NCBI RefSeq assembly: GCF_029952445.1
Contig: NZ_JAQPPK010000016.1
Coordinates: 59,574 to 123,573, forward strand
Direction of reading: 5' to 3'
Source of the DNA: Paenarthrobacter nitroguajacolicus
GTDB lineage: Bacteria > Actinomycetota > Actinomycetes > Actinomycetales > Micrococcaceae
DNA: 64,000 bases
Shown: positions 8,557-19,011 of the stretch, piece by piece
Layout: every line of letters begins with the position of its first letter
Numbering within the stretch: the first letter of the stretch is position 1
Made by a program: the position numbers and the translations under genes
The notes under the pieces: model-generated
Databases searched by the model: none
The model's input: the letters and a program-made list of their open reading frames with translations, nothing else
Told to the model about the DNA's origin: nothing

Positions 8557-9504
8557 TTACCGGAGGGTGGGAATCTTGACCTGCGCCGGGCGGAAGGTTG
8601 CGCCGGCCCCTGGGAACAGCGGGACATCGATCCGCGCGTGAGTATGAATTTCCTGCACGGTGTCCTTGGTGTGCTGCGCGATTGCGGCCAGCGTAGTGAC
8701 CCACATGCCGTCCAGATCCTTCACCCTTTCGATCAGTTGCTCCAGGGCCACTGCCCGGGACGGTCGGCCGGAGATGAACGGGTGGTTGGTCAGGACGAAG
8801 CAACTGCCCTGGGAGCGGTGTGCCTGGGCTTCGAGGGTCCACATTTCCAAGGCCTTGGCAGGACTCTCGATCACTCCACTGCCCGTGACTCCGGGGTAGA
8901 ACGCGTACTGCTCCCAATCATCCAGGGCCCAATCCACGGGTATCTCCACGATGTCCCGGGAGTCACCCTCGGCTACTGCCATCCGGTAGGGGGCGTCGCC
9001 GTCGAGCAGGCTTGAATCGTAAAGGAAGCCGCGGTCCGCGAGGAGCGCCGGTGACTGCCAGTTCAATTCCCACCACGGTGCGCGGTAGCCCACGGGGCGG
9101 ACGCCGGCGACGTTGGCCAGTGCCTCCAGCCCGCGGTCCAGGTAGCTGGCTTCGGTGGCAGCGTCGATCCCTTGCATGGGCTCGTGGAGGTAGCCGTGAT
9201 GGGCGATCTCGTGGCCGCCATCAGCGATCCTGCGCACGACGTCCGGGTAGCTCTCCGCCGTGAAACCCGGGATGAAGAAGGTGCCCTTGATGTCCTGGCG
9301 GTCCAGGATCTGCAGCAGTCGGGGAACGGCGATTTTCGGGCCGTAGGACTGGTGGCTCATGAGGGACATGCGCCGGGCGCTGGAAGGGTCATGGGCGATG
9401 GTGCAGGACTCGGCGTCGACGTCGAAGGTGAACGACGCTGCTGCCTGGTAACCCTCGGGCCACGTGACGGGGTGGAGCGAATCAGCGAAAGCGGGCTGGT
9501 TCAT
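8557..9504 (-). CDS. Polysaccharide deacetylase (NodB/PuuE-type) family protein
   Basis: A 315-residue cytosolic NodB-fold hydrolase without signal peptide. Metal-site motifs are FTFDVDAES (Asp pair near residue 28) and HEIAHHGYLHEP (His pair near residue 100), with VGYRAPWWE and FLYDSSL further on. This pattern is that of the HpPgdA/PuuE branch, which includes cofactor-free allantoinases as well as peptidoglycan deacetylases. It overlaps the NCS1 permease gene by four bases (ATGA) and the pair faces a PucR regulator. A role in purine ring degradation or another amide hydrolysis is therefore more likely than wall modification. The substrate is inferred. Confidence 0.85.
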   Translation of the reverse strand: MNQPAFADSLHPVTWPEGYQAAASFTFDVDAESCTIAHDPSSARRMSLMSHQSYGPKIAVPRLLQILDRQDIKGTFFIPGFTAESYPDVVRRIADGGHEIAHHGYLHEPMQGIDAATEASYLDRGLEALANVAGVRPVGYRAPWWELNWQSPALLADRGFLYDSSLLDGDAPYRMAVAEGDSRDIVEIPVDWALDDWEQYAFYPGVTGSGVIESPAKALEMWTLEAQAHRSQGSCFVLTNHPFISGRPSRAVALEQLIERVKDLDGMWVTTLAAIAQHTKDTVQEIHTHARIDVPLFPGAGATFRPAQVKIPTLR

Positions 9505-11060
9505 GCTGTGGTCCTTTCAACAGCCGGTGCGGGTGCCGGCTGTGTGACTGATACGTGGTTTGAGTCGGCGAGGATGTATTTCTTGTGCGCCCGTGGGCCA
9601 AGGATTGCGTAGACGATGGCGCTGGTGAGTCCGCCGGCCAGCCACGAGAGGTCCCAGCCGCCCAACGCAACAGCAACCGGTCCTTGCATGGCCGGAACCA
9701 GGCCGTACATGAACAGCCAGGTGGAGAAGATACCGGCCAGCAGCGAGACGATGCCTGCCCAATTGATCACTGGCAGCCGATGCGTGCCGACGCCGTCGAA
9801 GAGGCGGTCGACCTTGGCCGGCCAGCGCTTTTCGAGCCAGAAGTAATGGACCAGCATGACGCCGCCCCAGGCAGCTACCCAGGCGACCAGGCCGATCAGC
9901 CAGGCATCGAGTACCGCGGCGAAGTCTTCCTGGAAGATGAAGAACACGACGGCGATCAGCGAGAAGACGCCGACGAACAGGTTGAGCTTGCGGCGGCTGA
10001 TTTTGATATCCAGGGCCTGCGTGGCCACGGAGAAGGTGTAGATGTTGAGGATGTTCGTGGCGATGGGGCCGTGAAGCACCATGAGCAGTACCGGCAAGGC
10101 CATGACGCCGAAGTTTTGCACGATCAGCTTTCCGGGATCGATTTCCCCGCTGTTCGTGGCAAGGCTGGCTCCGAGGACACCCAGCCAGACAACGGGGATG
10201 AACTGGCCAAGGACCGACGCCAGGTAGACCTTGCGCTTGGGAACGGAAGTGCTGACGAAGCGCGAGTAGTCTGCGGCGTAGGTGAACCAGGTGATGCCCC
10301 AGCCGATGCCGATGGCGGTCATGACGGCGCTCATTGCGGCGATCCGCTCGGTACCTTCGAGGATGTTGCCGGCCGGGCCTGCATAGCCCCAATCGATCTT
10401 CATGCCGAACCAGGCCACGGCTGACATGACGGCGAGGATGACGATGGTGGGCGGAACCGTCCACTTTTCGAACGCGGCGATGGCCTTGTAACCGAACCAG
10501 GCGATGGCCACCTGCGCGGCCATGATGGTGGTGGCGACGCCGATCTTCCAGCCGTAGTTGTGGGCGGTGGGATCCACCCAGCCCAGTGTTCCAAACAGGG
10601 CCATGACAAGGTCCAGGATGATCCACGTGTTGACGGCGCACCATCCGATCACCAGGAGGGCTTGAATGGCGGCGGGAAGGTAGTTGCCGCGGCGGCCGAA
10701 GGCGGCCCGGGCCAGGACCATGCCGGTGGCCCCGGTCTTTTGGCCGAGTAGAACGAAGCAGCCGAAGAGGAGCATGCCGATCAGGTTTCCCAGGACCAGG
10801 ACGATCACGGTATCTGCGAAGCCCAGGCCCAAGTGGATGCCGAGCGCACCCAGGACCCAGTTGATGGGGGCAAGGTTGGCGCCGGCCCAGATCCAGAATT
10901 GTCCGGAAACTTTGCGGGTGCGGTCTGATTCGGGGATCGGCTGGAGCCAGGCTTCGCTGTCATGGCCCGGCGCCGTTGCCGGTCCTGACTGCGCTCGGCC
11001 TGCCTGCGTTGAGCCTGGCTGTGTTGGGCTGGAAGACGCGGGGGAGAGGTTGTCTTGCAT
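9501..11060 (-). CDS. NCS1 family cytosine/purine permease
   Basis: A 519-residue integral membrane protein with about 12 hydrophobic segments. The N-terminal signature region (SGQFWIWAGANLAPINWVLG) and AFGRRGNYLPA identify the nucleobase:cation symporter-1 family, which carries cytosine, purines, allantoin, hydantoins or thiamine. It is the first gene of a two-gene unit with the deacetylase and diverges from the PucR-type gene across 108 bases. Its start is the ATG at 11060 after GGGGAG (spaced 4-5 bases). The exact substrate is not readable; the context suggests a purine or its breakdown product. Confidence 0.9.
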   Translation of the reverse strand: MQDNLSPASSSPTQPGSTQAGRAQSGPATAPGHDSEAWLQPIPESDRTRKVSGQFWIWAGANLAPINWVLGALGIHLGLGFADTVIVLVLGNLIGMLLFGCFVLLGQKTGATGMVLARAAFGRRGNYLPAAIQALLVIGWCAVNTWIILDLVMALFGTLGWVDPTAHNYGWKIGVATTIMAAQVAIAWFGYKAIAAFEKWTVPPTIVILAVMSAVAWFGMKIDWGYAGPAGNILEGTERIAAMSAVMTAIGIGWGITWFTYAADYSRFVSTSVPKRKVYLASVLGQFIPVVWLGVLGASLATNSGEIDPGKLIVQNFGVMALPVLLMVLHGPIATNILNIYTFSVATQALDIKISRRKLNLFVGVFSLIAVVFFIFQEDFAAVLDAWLIGLVAWVAAWGGVMLVHYFWLEKRWPAKVDRLFDGVGTHRLPVINWAGIVSLLAGIFSTWLFMYGLVPAMQGPVAVALGGWDLSWLAGGLTSAIVYAILGPRAHKKYILADSNHVSVTQPAPAPAVERTTA

Positions 11061-11168
11061 GGGGAGAGCCTCCGTGTGTGAAAGGGACTCCTCCAGCGTA
11101 TGTGGGTCAGATCACAGCAACAAGATACGATGTGTCTAAAGGAAGTCCGACGAACCATACGGAGTGTC

Positions 11169-12629
11169 ATGCCAGTCCTGTTGAGCGCGGCCTTGGACTA
11201 TGAAAGCCTCAAATCAGCCGACCCCCGACTCCTCAACCATGTCCCGGACGCCCTGGCCAGGCCCGTCCGATGGGTGCATTCAAGCGAAGTCCTGGATATC
11301 GCGCCGCTGCTCAGCGGTGGCGAACTGCTCCTCAGCGGGGGCCAGGCACTCGCCGCCGTGGGGGAGGAAAGGCAGGCCGAATACGTCCGCGAACTCGCGG
11401 CCCGGGGGATAGCGGCATTGGCACTCGAAACAGGCCCAGCACTGCCCGAGGTCCCCGCCGGAATGCTGGAAGTCGCCGAAGCGGCCGGCCTGCCCGTGAT
11501 CGAGTTGCGCCGGGTTGTCCCGTTCGTCGGCGTGATGCAGGAGATCAATTCGCTCCTCGTGAGCGAATCCGTGGAGCACCTCCAACGCGGTGACCAGGCC
11601 AGCCACGCAATGGCCGCCGAACTTGCCCATGGCGGCGGCCTCGACCAACTCCTGACTGTCCTGGCCGAAAGGACAGGTGCCAGCGCAAGGCTGGTATCGC
11701 CGTCGGGCCTGACGCTCGGGGCGGCGGGCTCCTTCAACGACGGCGGCAGCGTCACCACTGTGGACGTGCCGGTGCGGGGAGTGCTTGCGGCCCGCCTTGA
11801 GTTGCAAACGCCCGACGACGGCGACACCGGCCTTGCGCGCGTGGCCGGCGAACGTTCCGTGGACATCCTCGGGTTGGCGCTGCTCCAGCGCATGCCGCCG
11901 GGTTTGAAGGAATTGGCTGGCATCGAACTCATGCGGGCCATCAACTCCGGGAGCCAGCAGTGGCAGTTGCAGCAACTGGGGCCGGCGTCTGGGTTCCCCA
12001 TTGGCGGCGACGTGGCTGCCGTCGTGATCCGCTCCACGGGTGCCGGGCATTTGCGTCCGGCCGTGGATGCGCTGCTCCGGGAATGTGTGCCGCACAGCGC
12101 CAGCTACGCCAACAATGCGGAGCTAATCGCGCTGGCGTCTTTGGGCGAGGGGGCTGTTGCACGGGCCACGCTGTTGGAGGCGCTGCGCGGCTTCGACGTG
12201 CCGTCGGGATCGGTGATTGCCGTGGGACCGCTGGCCAGGGGTGTCGGTGAAGCACCGTGGTCCCTGGCCGAAGCGCGCAGGGCGCTTGACCTCGGTTTGA
12301 GCGCGGGGGTTGTGGTGGATGCGGACACACTGGCCGTTGAGCTACTCGCCGCCGATGCCCTGGACCCGGCCACCCGCGAAGGATTCGTGCAGCGGCAGCT
12401 GGGTGCCGTCGTCGAGCATGACCGCCTGAAGAAGTCCGAGCTGATGAGGACGCTGGCCGTCTGGCTGGACAGCGGCTGCAACACAGCGCAAGCCGCGCGT
12501 GAACTGCACTTGGAGCGACAGTCCCTGCATCATCGGCTCCAGCGGATCTTTGAGCTCTGCGGCGGAGACCCGCGGGGAACGGGCCGGCTCGCGGCGCTGC
12601 ATCTGGCGACGCGGCTGGCGCGGCTGTAG
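11169..12629 (+). CDS. PucR family transcriptional regulator
   Basis: A 486-residue regulator. The N-terminal half matches the PucR sensor domain (LLSGGELLLSGG, then AARGIAALALETG and AAGLPVIELRR). The C-terminus has the PucR helix-turn-helix (NTAQAARELHLERQSLHHRLQRI, about residues 440-465). Such proteins activate purine or amino-acid catabolic genes in response to a metabolite. Its divergent placement points to control of the NCS1 permease-deacetylase pair. The start at 11169 has GGAG five bases upstream; an open extension upstream lacks homology-like sequence. Confidence 0.9.
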   Translation: MPVLLSAALDYESLKSADPRLLNHVPDALARPVRWVHSSEVLDIAPLLSGGELLLSGGQALAAVGEERQAEYVRELAARGIAALALETGPALPEVPAGMLEVAEAAGLPVIELRRVVPFVGVMQEINSLLVSESVEHLQRGDQASHAMAAELAHGGGLDQLLTVLAERTGASARLVSPSGLTLGAAGSFNDGGSVTTVDVPVRGVLAARLELQTPDDGDTGLARVAGERSVDILGLALLQRMPPGLKELAGIELMRAINSGSQQWQLQQLGPASGFPIGGDVAAVVIRSTGAGHLRPAVDALLRECVPHSASYANNAELIALASLGEGAVARATLLEALRGFDVPSGSVIAVGPLARGVGEAPWSLAEARRALDLGLSAGVVVDADTLAVELLAADALDPATREGFVQRQLGAVVEHDRLKKSELMRTLAVWLDSGCNTAQAARELHLERQSLHHRLQRIFELCGGDPRGTGRLAALHLATRLARL

Positions 12630-12644
12630 ACCCTTAAACGCCAA

Positions 12645-12713
12645 TTCGACGGCCCGCTGCGCATTCGATGGTCACACGGTGGAACCATCTACTGCGCAGC
12701 GAACCGTCGAATC
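12645..12713. repeat. Long compound palindrome between convergent genes
   Basis: Arms 12645-12664 and 12694-12713 match at 18 of 20 positions. A second, inner stem GATGGT/ACCATC (12668-12673 with 12685-12690) sits in the loop. It lies between the stop codons of the PucR gene and purU and could end transcription from both sides. There is no T-run. Confidence 0.7.
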
Positions 12714-12727
12714 GGGCAAACAAGGCC

Positions 12728-13627
12728 TTACTTCAACACGATCGTCCTGTTCCCATTCAAGATGATCCGCCCTTCGCAGTGCCAACGAACGGCGTTGCTG
12801 AGGGCCTTGCATTCAGTGTCCCGGCCGGCGGCTACGAGATCGTCCGGCCCGAACGTGTGGTCCACTTCCACTACCTGCTGGGCGATGATGGGACCTTCGT
12901 CCAGTTCGCCGTTGACGTAGTGGGCTGTGGCACCCACGGTCTTCACGCCACGCGCGTAAGCCTGGTGGTAGGGCTTGGCACCCTTGAAGCTCGGCAGGAA
13001 CGAGTGGTGGATGTTGATGGCGCGGCCATCGAGCTTGCGGGCCAGATCATCGCTGAGGACCTGCATGTAGCGGGCCAGCACCACGAGCTCAACGTCCAGT
13101 TCATCGATGATTTCCAGCAACCGACCCTCGGCGGCGGGTTTGGTGGCCGCTGTAACGGGAACGTGGAAGAAGGGGATCCCGTGCCACTCCGCCAAGCCCT
13201 GGTGGTCGGTGTGGTTCGAGACCACGCCCACCACATCGATGGGCAGCTCACCGATCCGTGCCCGGAACAAGAGGTCGTTCAGGCAGTGCCCGAACTTGGA
13301 GACCATGATCAGCACCCGGCGCTTGTAGCCCTGGCGCTCAAGCTGCCAGTTCATGCCGTATTTCGCGCCCACGGGGGAGAACGCGGAGCGCAGGGTGTCC
13401 AAGGTGGACTCGTCTCCGGAGGATGCAAAGTGCACCCGCATGAAGAAGTGGCCCTCGGCGCGGTCCCCGAACTGCTTGTTGTCGATGATGTCGCAGCCGT
13501 GTTCCAGCAGGAAGCCGGAGACCGCGTGCACGATCCCGGGACCTTCGGGGCAGTCCAGGGTGAGGACATGCTCCACAGTGGTTTCCCCGCCGGCAGAAAC
13601 GGCGGATTCAGTTTGGATGGCAGTCAT
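12728..13627 (-). CDS. purU: Formyltetrahydrofolate deformylase
   Basis: Hydrolyses 10-formyl-THF to formate and THF. An N-terminal ACT domain (LTLDCPEGPGIVHAVSGFL, about residues 20-95) precedes a formyltransferase fold with the catalytic signature NIHHSFLPSFKGAKPYHQ near residue 202. The 299-residue length is normal. The ATG at 13627 is preferred over an in-frame GTG at 13636, because GGAG lies eight bases ahead and sdaA stops only two bases before it. It is the last gene of the glyA-sox operon, where it recycles THF and drains one-carbon units released from sarcosine. Confidence 0.95.
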   Translation of the reverse strand: MTAIQTESAVSAGGETTVEHVLTLDCPEGPGIVHAVSGFLLEHGCDIIDNKQFGDRAEGHFFMRVHFASSGDESTLDTLRSAFSPVGAKYGMNWQLERQGYKRRVLIMVSKFGHCLNDLLFRARIGELPIDVVGVVSNHTDHQGLAEWHGIPFFHVPVTAATKPAAEGRLLEIIDELDVELVVLARYMQVLSDDLARKLDGRAINIHHSFLPSFKGAKPYHQAYARGVKTVGATAHYVNGELDEGPIIAQQVVEVDHTFGPDDLVAAGRDTECKALSNAVRWHCEGRIILNGNRTIVLK

Positions 13628-13629
13628 GC

Positions 13630-15021
13630 TCAGCACTCCACTACGTTGACGGCGAGGCCTCCACGCGAGGTCTCTTTGTACTTGGATTTCATGTCTGCGC
13701 CGGTTTCGCGCATGGTCTTGATGGCTTTGTCCAGCGAGACTTTGTGGCTGCCGTCGCCATGCAGGGCAAGGCGGGCGGCATTGATGGCCTTGACGCTGGC
13801 AATGGCGTTGCGTTCGATGCAGGGGATCTGCACCAGCCCGCCCACGGGGTCGCAGGTGAGGCCCAGGTTGTGTTCAATGCCAACTTCGGCAGCGTTCTCC
13901 ACCTGCTCCGGCGTGCCTCCAAGGACTTCGCAGAGCCCGGCGGCGGCCATGGAACAGGCAGAACCCACCTCACCTTGGCAGCCCACCTCGGCACCGGAAA
14001 TGGACGCGTTGATTTTGAACAGGATTCCGACGGCGGCCGCCGCGAGCAGGAACCGCACGACGCCGTCGTCGTTGGCTCCCGGAACAAACTTGGTGTAATA
14101 GTGCAGCACTGCCGGGACGATACCGGCCGCACCGTTGGTTGGCGCGGTGACGATCCGGCCGCCTGCGGCGTTTTCCTCGTTCACTGCCAGGGCGAACAGG
14201 TTGACCCATTCCATGGCGAGCAGCGGGTCAGCCGAACTTGCACCGTTCAGGTCCGCGTCGGTTTCGGAAAGCTTCTTGAACAACGACGGCGCCCGTCGCC
14301 TGACCTTCAGGCCTCCCGGCAGGATTCCCTCGGCAGAGCAGCCGTTGTCCACGCATTCGCGCATGACGGCCCAGATGCCCAGCAGCTTTTCGCGAAGTTC
14401 TTCCTCTGAACGCCACACCAGCTCGTTGGCCAGCATGATGTCGGAGATGGACTTGCCTTCACGCACGCAGATGGCCAGCAGCTCATCTGCGGTGGTGAAG
14501 GGGTAGGGGAGCACGGTGTCGTCAGCCACGACCTTGTCGGCTCCGGAGACGTCCCCGTCCACCACGAACCCGCCACCAATGGAGTAGTAACTGCGTTCCC
14601 GCAACACTGCCCCCGTGTGGTCCAGTGCTCGGAAAGTCATCCCGTTGGGGTGCGCCGGAAGGGACTTTCGGCGGTGCAGGACCACGTCCTCGTCCCAATT
14701 GAAGTCCACGCGGTGGTCGCCGCCCAACCGCAATTCGGCGTCGAGGGCGGCGGCCGCAACCTGGTCATCGGCGGTGCGGGTGTCCACGGTTTCGGGGGAG
14801 TGGCCCTGCAGTCCCAGCACCACGGCCTTGTCCGAGCCGTGGCCCCGGCCGGTGGCGCCCAGCGAGCCGAAAAGCTCAGCCTGGACGCGCACCGTGGCCG
14901 GTAGCTGGCCGGATGATTCAAGACCATCCGTAAACTGCTTTGCCGCACGCATCGGACCCACCGTGTGTGACGATGACGGCCCGATGCCCACAGAAAACAG
15001 GTCAAGCACACTCAGTGCCAT
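13630..15021 (-). CDS. sdaA: L-serine ammonia-lyase
   Basis: Converts L-serine to pyruvate and ammonia using a 4Fe-4S cluster. The 463-residue single-chain form has the beta domain ([15 protein letters not shown], residues 10-24) and the alpha domain with candidate cluster cysteines in [10 protein letters not shown] (about 345-354), LTCDPVGG and [22 protein letters not shown] is also typical. The start ATG shares one base with the soxG stop (TAATG), so translation is coupled. Within the operon it turns serine, made by GlyA from glycine and methylene-THF, into pyruvate. Confidence 0.95.
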   Translation of the reverse strand: MALSVLDLFSVGIGPSSSHTVGPMRAAKQFTDGLESSGQLPATVRVQAELFGSLGATGRGHGSDKAVVLGLQGHSPETVDTRTADDQVAAAALDAELRLGGDHRVDFNWDEDVVLHRRKSLPAHPNGMTFRALDHTGAVLRERSYYSIGGGFVVDGDVSGADKVVADDTVLPYPFTTADELLAICVREGKSISDIMLANELVWRSEEELREKLLGIWAVMRECVDNGCSAEGILPGGLKVRRRAPSLFKKLSETDADLNGASSADPLLAMEWVNLFALAVNEENAAGGRIVTAPTNGAAGIVPAVLHYYTKFVPGANDDGVVRFLLAAAAVGILFKINASISGAEVGCQGEVGSACSMAAAGLCEVLGGTPEQVENAAEVGIEHNLGLTCDPVGGLVQIPCIERNAIASVKAINAARLALHGDGSHKVSLDKAIKTMRETGADMKSKYKETSRGGLAVNVVEC

Positions 15022-15659
15022 TACGGGACCTCAGGCGACGCGTATTCCCGCATGGCGTCCAGGATCCAGCGGCCCAGGAAGTCGGCAAACGAGGCCCGGG
15101 GAAAGATCCGGTAGCTTTCGTCCGAGACCTTCCACAGCATCACCGGGATGTGGGCAAGCTCGGTGGACACGGCGGTACCGGCCTTGAAAACACGCGGGTG
15201 CAGGTCCAGTGAGCACGTCTTCTCAAGCACGGCGCGGGCGTGGCTGCCGGAGAGTTCGAATGTGGTGCGGTTGGCGGACAGGTCCACCACCTGGCCTGCG
15301 TCGCTGCCCAAAGCCGCGGTCAGGTCGCTGACCAGGGAGCCGCCGAGCGAATCGTGGGCTTCCTCGGGGGCCACCACCATGAACTCAGTGGGACCCAGCC
15401 ACAAAGTGCTTACCGCATCCTTGGCCGTCACCTCACCGCACGCGGCAGGCAAGCCGCCGGTCACGGACGCAACGCGGGCACCGGCGTCGGACGTCCGGTC
15501 AACCCGGATACCCACCATGGCCTGGTACGGGATTTCGGTGAGTGTCACCGTGCCCGGAATCGAACCGGAGGTGAAGGCGTCAGCCAGGTGCTCGGCCGGG
15601 CTGCGGCGGGCGCCCCGGACGCGGTTGACGGTTTCTGCTGGTGTTGCTGTTTCAGCCAT
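15021..15659 (-). CDS. soxG: Sarcosine oxidase gamma subunit
   Basis: The 212-residue small subunit of heterotetrameric sarcosine oxidase. The protein resembles the GcvT-like gamma fold, with [16 protein letters not shown] and the C-terminal block [21 protein letters not shown]. The start at 15659 overlaps the soxA stop by eight bases; upstream starts in the same frame lie inside soxA and are unlikely. It is the fourth sox gene in the BDAG order and is required for complex assembly. Confidence 0.93.
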   Translation of the reverse strand: MAETATPAETVNRVRGARRSPAEHLADAFTSGSIPGTVTLTEIPYQAMVGIRVDRTSDAGARVASVTGGLPAACGEVTAKDAVSTLWLGPTEFMVVAPEEAHDSLGGSLVSDLTAALGSDAGQVVDLSANRTTFELSGSHARAVLEKTCSLDLHPRVFKAGTAVSTELAHIPVMLWKVSDESYRIFPRASFADFLGRWILDAMREYASPEVP

Positions 15660-18597
15660 CTTTGCGGGTCCCTTCAGCATCAAAAAGTACGGTTTCGCCA
15701 ACAACCACGTCCACCAATTGGTCTCCCAGCGAAGCCACCAGGGTTTCGCCGATGCGGTTGCGGCCGTTTTGGATAAGTGCCAGGGCGAAGGAGCGGCCCA
15801 GCGCGGCGCTGTGGTAGCTGGAGGTTACGAAGCCCTCCATGGGGACGGGTCCGTTGGCAGGGTTGACCGGGATGCCCTTCTCCACCAGCTGCGTGCCTTC
15901 CGGCAACCTCAGCGAGTGGTCCACGGGGAGGACGCTTACCAGGTGTTTGCGGTCCTCGCGGCTGGCGTCTTCCCGGAGGTAGGAACGCTTGCCGATGAAG
16001 TCCTTGGCCTTGGAAACGATCCAGTCCATGCCGGCATCCTGCGGAGTGACCGTGCCGTCGGTGTCCTGCCCGACGATGGGGTAGCCCTTCTCGGCGCGGA
16101 GCACGTGCATGGTTTCGGTGCCGTACGGGGTGATGTTGAACTCGGCACCGGCAGCAGCAACGGCTTCCCAGGTGTTGAGCCCGTACCAGGAAGGAACGTT
16201 GATTTCGTAGGCGAGTTCGCCGGAGAAGGAGATGCGGCAAATACGTGCCTGGACTCCGGAAGCCAACGTGGTCTCGCGGAAGGTCATGAATGGGAAGGCT
16301 TCAGCGTCGAGTCCGCCATTTTCGGCGAGCTCCGGTGCGACTTTCGCGATCACGGCGCGGGACTTCGGGCCAACGACGGCGATGGTGCTCCACTGCTCCG
16401 TCACGGAGGTGAAGACAACATCGAGTTCCGGCCACTCCGTCTGGTGCCACTCTTCGAGCCAGTCCAGCACCTTGGCTGCGCCGCCGGTGGTGGTGGTCAT
16501 GAAGTAGCGGTCATCGTCAAGGCGCAGGGTCACGCCGTCATCGAAGATCATGCCGTCCAGGGTGCACATCACGCCGTAGCGGGCGGAGCCCGGGGCGAGC
16601 TTCTTGAACGCGTTGGTGTAGACGCGGTTCAGGAATTCGCCTGCGTCCTTGCCGCGGATCTCGATCTTGCCCAGGGTGGTCGCGTCCATGAAGCCCACGG
16701 ATTCGCGGACGGCTGCACATTCGCGCAGCACGGCCGTGTCCATGTCTTCGCTGCCCTGCGGGTAGTACCAGGGGCGCTTCCATTGCCCAACGTCTTCGAA
16801 CAAAGCGCCCTGGGCAACGTGCCACGGGTGGATGGAGGTGACGCGGGCGGGGTCGAAGAGCTCTCCCCGCTGGCGGCCCGCCAGGGCCGCGAAGGCCACC
16901 GGGGTGAATGGTGCACGGTAGGCCGTGGTGCCGATCTCGCCGACGCCCGGAACGCTTTCAGCGCCGCCGAACTTCAACGCCGCGGCAATGACGCCGATTG
17001 CGTTGACGCCGGAGGTCTTGCCTTGGTCGTTGGCCGTGCTGATGGAGGTGTACCGCTTGACGTGCTCAACCGAACGCATGCCCGCGCCCGTGGAGCGGAG
17101 GACATCCGCCACGGACTGGTCGCGCTGGAAGTCGACGAAGTGGTGGTGCCACTCGCCGGGCTCACCGGTCTGGCCGGGAACCAGCCAAAGCTGGCGGGTC
17201 GGCGCGCTGGGGACCGGTGCCTGCAGTTCCACCGGCGTGGTTGCGGACTCAAAGCCCGCAGCGATGGAGGCAGCAGCACCGGCGGAGATGCCCTCTGCCA
17301 GGCAGTCCTGGAGTTCGTAGCTGCCGCGGCCTGCGCCAACAACCTGCTGGTCCCGGACCGGAGCGGTTGGGACGAAAGCAGCGAGCTCGTCATCCCAACG
17401 CAGCTTGCCCTGGCGCTGGCTGTGGAGGTGGACCACGGGGCTCCAGCCACCGGAAACGGCGAGGAGATCGGCAGCCAGCTGTTCGACGCCCGAGGTGAGT
17501 TCGCCGTCGTCGTTAATGCTGCGGACGGTGACGCCATTCAGGCGGCCGTTCTCATCCGCGGAGGTGTCCGCAACCGCGCTGCCAATCAGCACCCGGATAC
17601 CGGACTCGACGGCGGCAGCGGCCTTCGCGCTGATCTGCGGACGGGCATCGACGACGGCGGCAACCGCCACGCCTGCTGCCTTCAAGTCCGCGGCAAGTGC
17701 GTAGGCGGAATCGTTGGTGGTGCTGATGACCACCCGCGAACCGGCCGCGACGGCGTAGCGGTTCAGGTACGTGCGGGCTGCCGAGGCGAGCATGATGCCG
17801 GGGCGGTCGTTGTTCTCGAAGACCAACGGACGCTCGTGGGCGCCGGGAGCCAGGACAACCTGCTTGGCACGGATGTGCCAAATACGCTGGCGGGAGACAC
17901 CCGGAGCTGCCGGAACGCTCAAGTGGTCCGTGCGGTTCTGGGCTGCGATGAAGTAGTTCGAATCGTAGGAACCGAAAGCGGTGGTGCGGTTCAGGACGGT
18001 GCATTCGCCGCTGGAAACCAGCTCTGCCTCCACGTCGGCAACCCATTCAAGCGCTGGCTTTCCTTCGATCTCTTCGGCGAGCCCTTCCGCGGTGGAGCCG
18101 GAGAGCAGCGAGCCACCGAGCTCGGGCTGGTCGTCGATCAGGATGACCCGGGCGCCGGTGCGGACTGCCTCGCGGGCTGCTGCCAGGCCGGCAACGCCGC
18201 CGCCGACCACCAGGACGTCAGTGTGGACGTACTTCTTGTCGTATTCGGCCTTGTCCTCGTTAGGGTCCAACTTGCCCAGGCCGGACAGGAGCTCGATGTT
18301 CATGCCGTCCACCAGCGAAACCGCGGTGGCAGGGAGCATGGACTCGGCAACGTGGCCAGGGAATCGGGGAGCGATCTTGACCAAAGCGTTGGACTCTTCC
18401 ACGCCTGCGGCCATGATGCCGCGGGGGCGGTCCTCATAGAGGGAGTTGCCTGCGTTGATGTGGCCGTTGGCCAGAAGCGCCGAAGCGATGGTGTCGCCCG
18501 GGTGGCCGGTGAATTCCTGGCCGTCCACGGTGAAGCGCCAAGCGATGCTGCGATCGATGCGTCCGCCGGTGGCGAGGCGTGCGTTCTTGCTGGTCAC
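15652..18597 (-). CDS. soxA: Sarcosine oxidase alpha subunit
   Basis: The 981-residue large subunit. Order of domains: a ferredoxin-like N-terminal part ([20 protein letters not shown]), a dinucleotide-binding fold with [14 protein letters not shown] near residue 130, a central oxidoreductase part with [18 protein letters not shown], and a C-terminal aminomethyltransferase-like folate domain from about residue 600 ([21 protein letters not shown], later [15 protein letters not shown]). The enzyme oxidatively demethylates sarcosine to glycine, with transfer of the C1 unit to THF and peroxide formed at the beta-subunit flavin. It starts two bases after soxD stops. Confidence 0.96.
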   Translation of the reverse strand: MTSKNARLATGGRIDRSIAWRFTVDGQEFTGHPGDTIASALLANGHINAGNSLYEDRPRGIMAAGVEESNALVKIAPRFPGHVAESMLPATAVSLVDGMNIELLSGLGKLDPNEDKAEYDKKYVHTDVLVVGGGVAGLAAAREAVRTGARVILIDDQPELGGSLLSGSTAEGLAEEIEGKPALEWVADVEAELVSSGECTVLNRTTAFGSYDSNYFIAAQNRTDHLSVPAAPGVSRQRIWHIRAKQVVLAPGAHERPLVFENNDRPGIMLASAARTYLNRYAVAAGSRVVISTTNDSAYALAADLKAAGVAVAAVVDARPQISAKAAAAVESGIRVLIGSAVADTSADENGRLNGVTVRSINDDGELTSGVEQLAADLLAVSGGWSPVVHLHSQRQGKLRWDDELAAFVPTAPVRDQQVVGAGRGSYELQDCLAEGISAGAAASIAAGFESATTPVELQAPVPSAPTRQLWLVPGQTGEPGEWHHHFVDFQRDQSVADVLRSTGAGMRSVEHVKRYTSISTANDQGKTSGVNAIGVIAAALKFGGAESVPGVGEIGTTAYRAPFTPVAFAALAGRQRGELFDPARVTSIHPWHVAQGALFEDVGQWKRPWYYPQGSEDMDTAVLRECAAVRESVGFMDATTLGKIEIRGKDAGEFLNRVYTNAFKKLAPGSARYGVMCTLDGMIFDDGVTLRLDDDRYFMTTTTGGAAKVLDWLEEWHQTEWPELDVVFTSVTEQWSTIAVVGPKSRAVIAKVAPELAENGGLDAEAFPFMTFRETTLASGVQARICRISFSGELAYEINVPSWYGLNTWEAVAAAGAEFNITPYGTETMHVLRAEKGYPIVGQDTDGTVTPQDAGMDWIVSKAKDFIGKRSYLREDASREDRKHLVSVLPVDHSLRLPEGTQLVEKGIPVNPANGPVPMEGFVTSSYHSAALGRSFALALIQNGRNRIGETLVASLGDQLVDVVVGETVLFDAEGTRKDG

Positions 18598-18599
18598 TT

Positions 18600-18998
18600 C
18601 TAGACTCCTTCCGAGGAGGTGGGTGCGGCTGCGCCTGTTGTTGCCGAGCCTGTCGTTGCGGCGCCGGGGGCGAGGCCGGGTCCGCCGGCTACCCCTGCGC
18701 CGGTCCCTGTAGTGCTTGTACCTGTAATGTCCGGGCGGGGTTGGCCCATTGCGTAGATGGAGTGGATGTCATAGCTCACGGTGTCCCGAAGCATGTTGAA
18801 CCATTGCCGGCATCCCGTGCTGTGGACCCAGCGCTCGGCGAAAGTGCCCTTGGTGTTCTCGCGGTAGAAGAGGTACTCCGCCCATTCGCGGTCGGTCAGG
18901 TCGTTCGGGTTTTCGGGGTAGGCGATGTGCGCCTGGCCGCCGTAGTGGAATTCGGTTTCGTCGCGTGGCCCGCAGTTGGGGCATGAAATGAGGAGCAT
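18600..18998 (-). CDS. soxD: Sarcosine oxidase delta subunit with long C-terminal tail
   Basis: The 132-residue zinc-binding subunit. The N-terminus carries CPNCGPR (Cys6, Cys9) and the later H-S-T-G-C of [12 protein letters not shown] (about residues 58-63), together the likely Zn ligands. [15 protein letters not shown] and SIYAMG are typical of the family. After about residue 92 the protein runs into a 40-residue Gly/Ala/Thr tail with no predicted fold. Delta subunits are usually close to 100 residues, so this tail is an oddity. It lies between soxB (13-base gap) and soxA (2-base gap). Confidence 0.93.
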   Translation of the reverse strand: MLLISCPNCGPRDETEFHYGGQAHIAYPENPNDLTDREWAEYLFYRENTKGTFAERWVHSTGCRQWFNMLRDTVSYDIHSIYAMGQPRPDITGTSTTGTGAGVAGGPGLAPGAATTGSATTGAAAPTSSEGV

Positions 18999-19011
18999 GT
19001 CCTTGCCTTCC

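Noticed and set aside
12668..14098. Long plus-strand frame opposite purU and sdaA
   Set aside because: Antisense to two well-supported enzymes in an operon, with no start signal or family resemblance.
15148..18603. Very long open frame (1151 codons) opposite soxA and soxG
   Set aside because: It is antisense to clearly conserved genes, low in recognisable domains, and explained by high GC codon bias.
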